The notes under the pieces: model-generated | Told to the model about the DNA's origin: nothing | Database searches by the model: none | What the model saw: the letters and a program-made list of their open reading frames with translations, nothing else | Part shown: piece by piece, positions 42,753 to 50,078 of the stretch | Layout of the letters: every line of letters starts with the position of its first letter | Position numbering within the stretch: position 1 is the first letter of the stretch | Made by a program: the position numbers and the translations under genes | Assembly (NCBI RefSeq): GCF_013403865.1 | Contig: NZ_JABFDK010000001.1 | Span: 124,001-188,000 of the forward strand | DNA: 64,000 nucleotides | DNA from: Winogradskyella costae | GTDB taxonomy: Bacteria > Bacteroidota > Bacteroidia > Flavobacteriales > Flavobacteriaceae | Direction: 5' to 3'

Positions 42753-44147
42753 ATGAAAAAACTAATCTTACTTATTGCAGCCCTTTTATTTAGTACCTTC
42801 TTCTACGACCAATCTATCGGACTCAACCTCTTTTTATTCAGTATACTTACAGTTATAATTCTTTTTATAAATAACAAGTCGCAATTTAAAAGTCGAAAAA
42901 CCAAAATCTACACCATAGCTTACCTAATCACAGGACTGACCATCTTTTTTCATAGTTCTTCATTATCTATTATTGCCAACTTAGTTGCTTTCTTCACTTT
43001 AATCGGTCATTTATCTGAAACCAAATCTTCAATTTACATAAGTTGGCTTAATGGTTTGTACACCACTATCGCAGGACTATTTCACCGTAATTTTGCTTTC
43101 CCCATTCACAAACCAAACACTGAGAATTTAGAAAAAAAGGACAAAATAGATTATTTGCACTGGGCGAAAATCATTTTAATCCCAACCGTAATCCTCATTA
43201 CTTTTATTGCACTTTACAAAGAAGGAAATCCCGTTTTTAGCAATTTAATAGAACAGATAGATTTTGGATTTATAAACATACAATGGGTCTTAGTCGCAGG
43301 TTTAGGTTACTATTTATTTAGTAATATCCATACACCAATAGAAGTAGAACCAGCCACAGAACTCGATTTACAAACTGAAAACACCTTACATAAAACAGCA
43401 GCATTTTCTATCCCCAAATTAAAACAAGAAAATCAACTAGGCGTGATTCTTATCGCATTATTAAATGCATTAATTGTAATGTATTTATTAACCGATATCA
43501 CCTTTATAACAACACAACAGGAGATTAAAGCATCCTTATATTCTGCCCAAGTTCATAATGGTATTAATGCGCTCATTGCCTCTATTGTTATTGCTATCAT
43601 GATTTTACTTTATGTATTTCGAGGTAACCTCAATTTTTACGAACAAAACGCCTCCCTAAAACGCCTTGCTTTTACTTGGATTATTTTAAATATTTTATTA
43701 GTGCTGAGCATTGTATTTAAAAACAGTCAGTACATCTATTATTTCGGGTTAACCTACAAACGTATTGGGGTCATTGTTTACCTTTTACTTGCTACAATTG
43801 GATTGTTTACAACGCTTCTAAAAATAAATGGAGCAAAAAACAACTGGTATTTATTCCGAATAAACACACAAGCTGCGTTTGCAATTCTCATTATTTCTAG
43901 CACAATTAATTGGGATTATCACATTACAAATTACAATTTTAATTATGCCAAATCCATGGATTATAAGTATGTCATTGCATTATCCGATAATAACACCTTA
44001 TTGTTAAATGAGCAGTTAGATGACGAAAACTTAAACGGGGATTCTATCCATCAAATCGAAGAAAAATATCACAACTACGTGTATCAATTACGAACTAATA
44101 ATTGGCAAGAATTACGATATGATAATTTTAAAATAGACACCGAATAA
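42753..44147 (+). CDS. DUF4153/DUF4173-type polytopic membrane protein
   Basis: 464 residues with about ten to twelve membrane helices and a C-terminal soluble tail with acidic residues (LLNEQLDDENLNGDSIHQIEEKYHNYVYQLRTNNWQEL). The central GTYKRIGV-like sequence FGLTYKRIGVIVYLLLATIGLFTTLLKI is typical of the DUF4153/4173 group. Function unknown. First gene of a run of seven that overlap or nearly touch; preceded by a palindromic operator candidate. Confidence 0.72.
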   Translation: MKKLILLIAALLFSTFFYDQSIGLNLFLFSILTVIILFINNKSQFKSRKTKIYTIAYLITGLTIFFHSSSLSIIANLVAFFTLIGHLSETKSSIYISWLNGLYTTIAGLFHRNFAFPIHKPNTENLEKKDKIDYLHWAKIILIPTVILITFIALYKEGNPVFSNLIEQIDFGFINIQWVLVAGLGYYLFSNIHTPIEVEPATELDLQTENTLHKTAAFSIPKLKQENQLGVILIALLNALIVMYLLTDITFITTQQEIKASLYSAQVHNGINALIASIVIAIMILLYVFRGNLNFYEQNASLKRLAFTWIILNILLVLSIVFKNSQYIYYFGLTYKRIGVIVYLLLATIGLFTTLLKINGAKNNWYLFRINTQAAFAILIISSTINWDYHITNYNFNYAKSMDYKYVIALSDNNTLLLNEQLDDENLNGDSIHQIEEKYHNYVYQLRTNNWQELRYDNFKIDTE

Positions 44148-44148
44148 C

Positions 44149-44481
44149 ATGGCTATTCTAATCTTATTTGTTTCGCTTTTTGTTGGTGGAATCACTTTTA
44201 TCTTGGTACGGCTTAGTATATCGTGCATATTTTGGGCTTCCAAATACCGACATAATAAAATGCGCGTATTCAAACTCTATTTTCCGTATTACATTATAAG
44301 TGTATTTACGCTTTGTATTGCAGCAATTATTGGATTAAACAAGCATATTGTTGCCACTTATTATTTCAGTTTCGTGTTCAGCTTGTCGCTTTTTATTTGG
44401 AGATATGAACTCATACGAAGCAGAAAAACTCGGCATCACAACAACAACTTTGTAAAATCAAATCATCTCAAATTACCATGA
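44149..44481 (+). CDS. Small membrane protein of the DUF4173 operon
   Basis: 110 residues, with three predicted helices (ILFVSLFVGGITFILVRLSI, YFPYYIISVFTLCIAAIIGL and TYYFSFVFSLSLFIWRYELI) and a basic C-terminus. It starts one base after the preceding stop and its own stop overlaps the next start (ATGA). No family recognised. Confidence 0.65.
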   Translation: MAILILFVSLFVGGITFILVRLSISCIFWASKYRHNKMRVFKLYFPYYIISVFTLCIAAIIGLNKHIVATYYFSFVFSLSLFIWRYELIRSRKTRHHNNNFVKSNHLKLP

Positions 44482-44996
44482 ACAACCTATTTAAAATTTT
44501 AAAAGCATTACGCAAGCAATTAATCATTTGGTTGTTTGAACATTCACAACGGATTTACACCAATATGTTTAAAAATCATAAACCCTGGAATATCACAAAG
44601 TCTGATTTATTAAAACTTCCAAAACCTACCTTTGGAAGACACTTGGGAGAATTCTTAGATGAACATCATTTTGAACTCATTCCAAAAGTTGAGCGTCACG
44701 ATTGCTACCATGTGCTTTGTGGTTACAGCACTAAAGTTGAAGACGAAATCGCGCTTCAATGCCTTTGCTATGGCAACGGCAAACGCAGTCCGTATTTGTA
44801 TGGAGCCATTATTCTTGGTGTAGCCATTCTTCCTGATTACTATAAGTATTATCATCATTCTTTCAAAATAGGAAAAGCTGCCAATGCCTTTCATCATTTT
44901 GATTATAGAAAGCTCATGCATATATCCATTTCAGATTTTAGAGCTGCTATTTTTCCAAAACATGAACTAGTAAACCTTAAACACATCGCCGTATGA
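44478..44996 (+). CDS. Coq4-family protein
   Basis: 172 residues. The Coq4 zinc-ligand pattern HDxxH-x11-E is exact: H74, D75, H78 and E90 in RHDCYHVLCGYSTKVEDEIA. LPKPTFGRHLGEFLDEH upstream also fits. In organisms that make ubiquinone, Coq4 works on the benzoquinone ring; Bacteroidota use menaquinone, so the role here must differ or act on another lipid quinone. Its start and stop both overlap neighbours by ATGA, so it is firmly part of the operon. Confidence 0.75.
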   Translation: MNNLFKILKALRKQLIIWLFEHSQRIYTNMFKNHKPWNITKSDLLKLPKPTFGRHLGEFLDEHHFELIPKVERHDCYHVLCGYSTKVEDEIALQCLCYGNGKRSPYLYGAIILGVAILPDYYKYYHHSFKIGKAANAFHHFDYRKLMHISISDFRAAIFPKHELVNLKHIAV

Positions 44997-45607
44997 AAAC
45001 ATTTAAAATCTTAATTCTTACAGGAATCTGCATAGTTTTTGGTGTGTTCGTTACCTTTCATTGGATCAGTTTTAAAGCTAAAGACCTTACATATGATGAT
45101 ATGGATAGCATCCCTAAAAACAATGTCGGACTCGTCCTTGGAGCAAGCAAATGGGCACCCAGTGGCAATATCAACTTATTCTACAAACACCGAGTGGATG
45201 CAGCGGTTGCCCTTTACAAAGCTGGTAAAATAGACTACATTTTAGTCAGTGGAGATAATGGCAGAAAAGACTATGACGAACCTACTGATTTTAAAAATGA
45301 TTTAATCACCCAAGGGATTCCTGCTGAACATATATTTTTAGATTATGCAGGTTTTAGAACTTTAGATTCCATAGTAAGAGCCAAGAAAATATTTGGTCAA
45401 AATGCCATCACTATTATTTCGCAGAAATTCCATAATGAACGTGCTATTTACATTGCGCAACATTATGATATTGAAGCTATAGCCTATAACGCCAAAGATG
45501 TTTATAAAACACCTCCTCGTGAATATTTAGCACGTACCAAAGCACGTTTAGACTTGCTCTTTAATGTAAATCCTAAATTTTTAGGAGATAAAATTGCTAT
45601 TAAATAA
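44993..45607 (+). CDS. SanA/YdcF-like DUF218 protein
   Basis: 204 residues. An N-terminal membrane anchor (ILILTGICIVFGVFVTFHWI) is followed by a DUF218 domain: NVGLVLGASKWAPSGNINLFYKHRVDAAVALYKAGKIDYILVSGDNG, then FLDYAGFRTLDSIVRAKKIFG and ISQKFHNERAIYIAQHY. SanA is linked to envelope barrier function and vancomycin exclusion in enteric bacteria. Here it is probably a membrane-anchored periplasmic protein. It overlaps the Coq4-like gene by four bases. Confidence 0.88.
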   Translation: MKTFKILILTGICIVFGVFVTFHWISFKAKDLTYDDMDSIPKNNVGLVLGASKWAPSGNINLFYKHRVDAAVALYKAGKIDYILVSGDNGRKDYDEPTDFKNDLITQGIPAEHIFLDYAGFRTLDSIVRAKKIFGQNAITIISQKFHNERAIYIAQHYDIEAIAYNAKDVYKTPPREYLARTKARLDLLFNVNPKFLGDKIAIK

Positions 45608-45622
45608 AATCACACATATAAC

Positions 45623-46030
45623 ATGAAATTTCAATTCAATAAAAATTATTTAGTACTCGCACATAGCCTATTTCTTATAGAATTGGCCATCGCTTTCATC
45701 ATCAAAACAGGATTTATTCGCTACACCTTTGGCGATTATCTCGTTGTTATTTTACTATATGCAATTATTAGAGGATGCACCAACTTGAATGTGAGGGCAT
45801 CGAGTGTGGTTGTCCTCTTAATTGCTTATGGTATCGAATTGCTTCAACTCACCCCATTCTTAACCTACTTTAATTTACAAGATAGTTTTATGGCTAAACT
45901 TATTTTCGGTAGCACATTCCATGTCACCGACTTGCTCGCTTATACGTTAGGCATAGTAACCGTTTTAGCCGTTGAATCATTTATTTTCAAATTACAAAAC
46001 AGACAAAATATAAGATTATGGAAACTATAA
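45623..46030 (+). CDS. DUF2809 membrane protein
   Basis: 135 residues with four helices. FIRYTFGDYLVVILLYAIIRG and the C-terminal STFHVTDLLAYTLGIVTVLAVE match the DUF2809 pattern (GDxLVV early, DxxAYxxG late), a family that resembles VanZ. It overlaps the next gene by 13 bases. Function unknown; an envelope role is likely from company. Confidence 0.8.
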   Translation: MKFQFNKNYLVLAHSLFLIELAIAFIIKTGFIRYTFGDYLVVILLYAIIRGCTNLNVRASSVVVLLIAYGIELLQLTPFLTYFNLQDSFMAKLIFGSTFHVTDLLAYTLGIVTVLAVESFIFKLQNRQNIRLWKL

Positions 46031-46683
46031 AAATATTAATTCAAGAGCGTTTTAAAACCTTGTCATTAATAACAGTGGCATTACTATTTAGCATTATTTT
46101 ACTCATGGTACGCATGAAACTCAACAAGTCCTATGCCTTTCTGTTTTTAATATGGAATGTCTTTTTAGCCATCATCCCTTATGCCATAACGATGTATTTA
46201 AATACCACATCAAAATTGAGCAAATTAAAACTTGGGTTCTGGTTTATGGTGTGGTTAGCCTTTTTGCCCAATGCACCTTATATCGTTACGGATTTAATTC
46301 ATATCAAAATAGGAAACGATTCATTGTTATGGCTCGATGTCTTGGTGGTGTTGTCGTTTGCTTTGAGTGGTTTGTTACTCTTTTATATTTCCATATTAGA
46401 CATGCAAAAACTTTTGAAATCTAAATTTAAAACCCTTCCTGTTGAAATGATAAGTATTGCTATACTTTTTTTATGCGGATTTGGGGTTTACTTAGGACGA
46501 TTTCTTCGTTATAATTCCTGGGAAATTATAAGTGGACCACAGTATTTATTTATGGATATTCTAAACATGATTATAGCGCCATTTCAACATTTTGAAGCCT
46601 GGTTATTCACGTTAGGCTTTGGAACATTTTTAATCGTAGGCTTTTGGATGTTTAAGACTATGAATACCTTAGAAAAAAACTAG
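46018..46683 (+). CDS. DUF1361 membrane protein
   Basis: 221 residues with six membrane helices. Conserved DUF1361 sequences: LFLIWNVFLAIIPYAI, WLAFLPNAPYIVTDLIHI, LCGFGVYLGRFLRYNSWEI. Function unknown in the family. Overlaps the DUF2809 gene (13 bases), and the next gene follows within 5 bases. Confidence 0.88.
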   Translation: METIKILIQERFKTLSLITVALLFSIILLMVRMKLNKSYAFLFLIWNVFLAIIPYAITMYLNTTSKLSKLKLGFWFMVWLAFLPNAPYIVTDLIHIKIGNDSLLWLDVLVVLSFALSGLLLFYISILDMQKLLKSKFKTLPVEMISIAILFLCGFGVYLGRFLRYNSWEIISGPQYLFMDILNMIIAPFQHFEAWLFTLGFGTFLIVGFWMFKTMNTLEKN

Positions 46684-46687
46684 AATT

Positions 46688-47389
46688 GTGAACAGAGCTT
46701 TAACATTATTTTGTCTAGTACTGTGTATTATGAGTTGTGATGAGAGATCACAAACTATAAGTCATGATGATACCATTATAACTGAAATCAAAAAAGACAG
46801 TTCAAAAATCGAAATTGCAGATTTGCCTATTCTTATTGATAGTACGGACTATTTAATTCATCCTATCGGTTATGTAACAGAGTATAATAATTCGAGATTT
46901 TCAAGTTATAGTAAAGGAAGTAGCCATGCGTCCTATTCAGTTTCACACCATAACAACTATTCAATAACAGGAGAACTCAGTAATATCAAATTCCAACATC
47001 TTAATTCGGAAAAACTAACAGCTTTAACAGATGCGCTTATTGAGATTACGTCTATCCGTTTTCTTGAAAATATTAGAGCACAAACTGGACTCCAATTTTT
47101 AGTATATACCATTAGAGATGCCGACACTAACAAAGATGCTAAACTAGATTTTAACGATGTTGAAACCTTATATATTAGTACCATATCAGGCAAAGGTCTG
47201 AAAAAGCTAACTCCAGAATTAGCACAAATTGTCGATTGGAGCGTTATTCCACAGCAAAGCCGTTTATACTTTAAAAGTATATCGGACACCAACAAAAATG
47301 GTGAGTTCGATAAAAACGACAAGGTTAATTATCAGTATGTAAATTTAGAAGATGAACGCTTAAATGTGATTCAGTACAATCCGCTGTAA
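46688..47389 (+). CDS. Lipoprotein with two calcium-loop-like motifs
   Basis: 233 residues. GTG start; signal peptide with lipobox CIMSCDE. Two Asp-rich loops near the C-terminus, DADTNKDAKLDFNDVE and SDTNKNGEFDKNDKVN, resemble EF-hand/dockerin-type calcium-binding loops (DxNxNGxFDxxD). Last gene of the operon, five bases after the DUF1361 stop. Family not recognised. It could sense or be stabilised by calcium in the periplasm; that is inference. Confidence 0.65.
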   Translation: MNRALTLFCLVLCIMSCDERSQTISHDDTIITEIKKDSSKIEIADLPILIDSTDYLIHPIGYVTEYNNSRFSSYSKGSSHASYSVSHHNNYSITGELSNIKFQHLNSEKLTALTDALIEITSIRFLENIRAQTGLQFLVYTIRDADTNKDAKLDFNDVETLYISTISGKGLKKLTPELAQIVDWSVIPQQSRLYFKSISDTNKNGEFDKNDKVNYQYVNLEDERLNVIQYNPL

Positions 47390-47390
47390 A

Positions 47391-48593
47391 TTACTTTCCG
47401 TCTATATAGTCTTGTAAATAACTGAACCGTTTCGTCAATTTACCATTTTCAGTCATTTGAGCACGTTTTAAGATTTCCCGTTCATCATTATTGAAGAAAG
47501 CAGGAATCACATGTTCTAAAAATGTTTCACCAAAACCTTCACTCGCATCTTTTGGTAATTCACATGGTAAATTATCTACTGCCATTACAGTTATTGCGCC
47601 TTTGGCATCGTAAGCCACTTCTTTTTCAGTATGAGGATCATAACCATAAAAAGGATCTTCAATAGTTGAAGGTCGTATCGTACTAGCCACAGGACCATCA
47701 ATATCGCATGATATATCTGAAACTAAATTAATCTTGAAATCCGGGTGCTTGGCATCTTCTCTGGTGAACAAATACGGGGCATTATTCCCGTAAAAATGAC
47801 CTGCTATAAAATAATCGGTTTCCTTTGCATAAGGCATAAAATTACTTTCATAACCAAATGGATCTTTGTAAAACTTAAAGCGGTCACCTACTTTTCCATC
47901 GGTTCGTTTGGCATACTCCATTACATCTGCCATAACATAGACAGGCTCTGTAAATTGAGATGTTAAATACAAGGCATCACTAATTTGTTTAATCCCTAAA
48001 TGATCTAAAATCTCTTTGGCTCCATGTGCTACTTTTCCTGTTCCGGTGAGTAAAATTTTAATATTCGGAATGGTTATTTTATCTAATTCAGATTTCACTT
48101 CGTTTAAATCGGCGAGTGTCTCAACTTTTGGCAATGTAAATAAACCATCACGCAACCCTAAAGCTCTAAAACCATTATACGCACCAACCAAACCGGCGTA
48201 ACGCCCAAAACCAATTAAGCGAGCCCCTGTTTTTCTAACAATAGTTTCATGATCAAACATTTCTATGTTTTTCTCTAACATTGCTAACAATAATTTTCTA
48301 TTGTAAGGCTGTTTTTTAATGGTATGCGAGAAGTAGAAATATTTCTTATTCGGAATTAAATTTTCAATCGGCACTTCTTTAACTCCAATCATAACATCGG
48401 CATGAGAAACATCATCCAACACCTCAAATCCTAATTTTCTATAAGCATCGTCAGGAAAGATTCTTATATCCGAAGACTCAACTATAAATGTAGCCTCTGG
48501 AAATTGGCTTCTAGCTTCAGCTAAATGTTCAGGAGAAAACACCACACGTCTGTCTGGTGGATTTTTACGTTCTTTTATGATGGCGAATGTCAT
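47391..48593 (-). CDS. Saccharopine/alanine-dehydrogenase-like NAD(P) oxidoreductase (LYS1-like)
   Basis: 400 residues. The N-terminal AlaDH_PNT domain starts MTFAIIKERKNPPDRRVVFSPEHLAEA. The Rossmann part is IKILLTGTGKVAHGAKEILDHLG near 170-195. PFGYESNFMPYAKETDYFIAGHFYGNNAPYLF and SDISCDIDGPVASTIRPSTIEDPFYGYDP follow, as in fungal LYS1-type saccharopine dehydrogenases. It probably oxidises or makes an amino acid adduct such as saccharopine. Convergent with the lipoprotein gene, one base apart with no visible terminator. Confidence 0.8.
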   Translation of the reverse strand: MTFAIIKERKNPPDRRVVFSPEHLAEARSQFPEATFIVESSDIRIFPDDAYRKLGFEVLDDVSHADVMIGVKEVPIENLIPNKKYFYFSHTIKKQPYNRKLLLAMLEKNIEMFDHETIVRKTGARLIGFGRYAGLVGAYNGFRALGLRDGLFTLPKVETLADLNEVKSELDKITIPNIKILLTGTGKVAHGAKEILDHLGIKQISDALYLTSQFTEPVYVMADVMEYAKRTDGKVGDRFKFYKDPFGYESNFMPYAKETDYFIAGHFYGNNAPYLFTREDAKHPDFKINLVSDISCDIDGPVASTIRPSTIEDPFYGYDPHTEKEVAYDAKGAITVMAVDNLPCELPKDASEGFGETFLEHVIPAFFNNDEREILKRAQMTENGKLTKRFSYLQDYIDGK

Positions 48594-49032
48594 GTCAATG
48601 GAATTATCATTCCCAAAAAAGTGGGAAAATTATAGTTTTTACGAAAATAGTGTGATTAATAATTATGAGCAAATTAATATCATTTAACATCGTATACTAA
48701 TTACCTCAATGTATTTCAATTTTAAAGCAAGTTTTAAAACTTTTTTTGAGCTAGTAAAAAGAATCATAAACTCACACAATTTAAATATATAAAGTATCTT
48801 CTTATACATTTATCAGTTAAGTGAGTACAACATAAAATTTCTTGAAATAGGTAGATTTATTTCGAAATAAAAAAAGAATTAAAACACCTCATTATTTCAA
48901 AATTAATTACAGTTAACATTTAGATAAAACACTGTAATAACAAAGATTAAAGTAACATTTATATAATAGTAAAGTAATCCCTTTGCTTGTTCTCAATTGT
49001 AGCTTTGAGCTCATTAACTAAAACAAAAAAAA
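48594..49032. other. AT-rich divergent intergenic region
   Basis: 439 bases between the LYS1-like gene and the T9SS gene. It contains a -7-like element for the latter (49000-49007). I see no ORF, strong hairpin or repeat in the remainder. Confidence 0.5.
49000..49007 (+). promoter_or_regulatory. Candidate -7 element of the T9SS cargo gene
   Basis: TAGCTTTG, matching TAnnTTTG, 25 bases before the ATG. Confidence 0.5.
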
Positions 49033-49986
49033 ATGAAAAAAATTACTTTATTACTTATGGCATGTGTTGTAATGACTATGACTACAAATGCACAATGTTT
49101 TGATGGTTCTGGCGGACATTGGCCAGGCGGAACCGTTGCTATGGAAAATACCGGTTATGCTGAAACTATTGTATTTGATACTTGGCCAAATTCAGAATAT
49201 TCTCTAATTGGAAATCTTACACCAGGCTATGAATATTCTGTTTCTGGAGATAACCCTATACATATAACTGTTACAGAAAATGATGATACTGTAATTGCTC
49301 ATGGTATGAATCCTTTAGTTTTTACAGCACCGGCTGGAGTGACAGAAATTACTATTTATTGGCATATTGATGCTGATTGTGGTAATGATGATACATCTAC
49401 ATTTACCACTATTCAATGCGTAACTTGTTGCCCTAATGATACTGCCCCGGAGCTGGCAACAGCACCTAGTCCTACTGATTTAGCATCTAACATAGAACTT
49501 CAAACAACTGATGCTTCTGTAGCTTTTAATTGGACAGCTTCTACGACTGAAGATACAAGTGTATTTTATTTAGACACTGTAAATCCTCCAACACAAGCTT
49601 ACACTGATTTTGAAAATGGTGATTCTATGCCCGATTTAGAACCAGGGACAACATATTATTGGAGTGTAGATGCCACCAATTGCATGGGATCAACTACTGG
49701 TACTGTTTGGAGTTTTACTACGGACAGCACATTATCTATTGAGGATAATCTATTTGAAGCAACTAGTATTTATCCAAATCCAACTTCTGGAATTTTAAAC
49801 ATTAAATCTTCTGAAGCTATTGACAACGTTACTGTATTTAACTTATTAGGGCAAACGGTAGCTAATTTTGATAAAGATGCTATTACAGATTCATCTGTTA
49901 ACTTATCTGAGTTATCTAAAGGGCTTTATTTAATAAAAGTTTCTTCAGAAAATAACACCCAGACGTTAAGAGTTACAAAGGATTAA
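49033..49986 (+). CDS. Secreted protein with type IX (Por) sorting signal
   Basis: 317 residues. Signal peptide ending TTNAQ; a beta-rich domain with several cysteines (about 20-145, CVTCCPNDTAPE); a fibronectin III-like stretch with EPGTTYYWSVDATN; and a C-terminal T9SS type A signal (SIYPNPTSGILNIKSSEAIDNVTVFNLLGQTV ... LSKGLYLIKVSS). The signal directs export across the outer membrane and surface attachment. Function unknown; the single binding module suggests adhesion or ligand binding. Confidence 0.88.
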   Translation: MKKITLLLMACVVMTMTTNAQCFDGSGGHWPGGTVAMENTGYAETIVFDTWPNSEYSLIGNLTPGYEYSVSGDNPIHITVTENDDTVIAHGMNPLVFTAPAGVTEITIYWHIDADCGNDDTSTFTTIQCVTCCPNDTAPELATAPSPTDLASNIELQTTDASVAFNWTASTTEDTSVFYLDTVNPPTQAYTDFENGDSMPDLEPGTTYYWSVDATNCMGSTTGTVWSFTTDSTLSIEDNLFEATSIYPNPTSGILNIKSSEAIDNVTVFNLLGQTVANFDKDAITDSSVNLSELSKGLYLIKVSSENNTQTLRVTKD

Positions 49987-50020
49987 CACAAAAATATATC
50001 TATAGAAGAGTTTATAAAGA

Positions 50021-50053
50021 AAACCCAGTGGATCATGAGATTCACTGGGTTTT
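50021..50053. terminator. Bidirectional terminator
   Basis: AAACCCAGTG ... CACTGGGTTT, a perfect 10-bp stem between the convergent T9SS and M16 genes, with T runs on both sides. Confidence 0.85.
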
Positions 50054-50078
50054 TAATAAAATATGCTTTTGAATGGTT

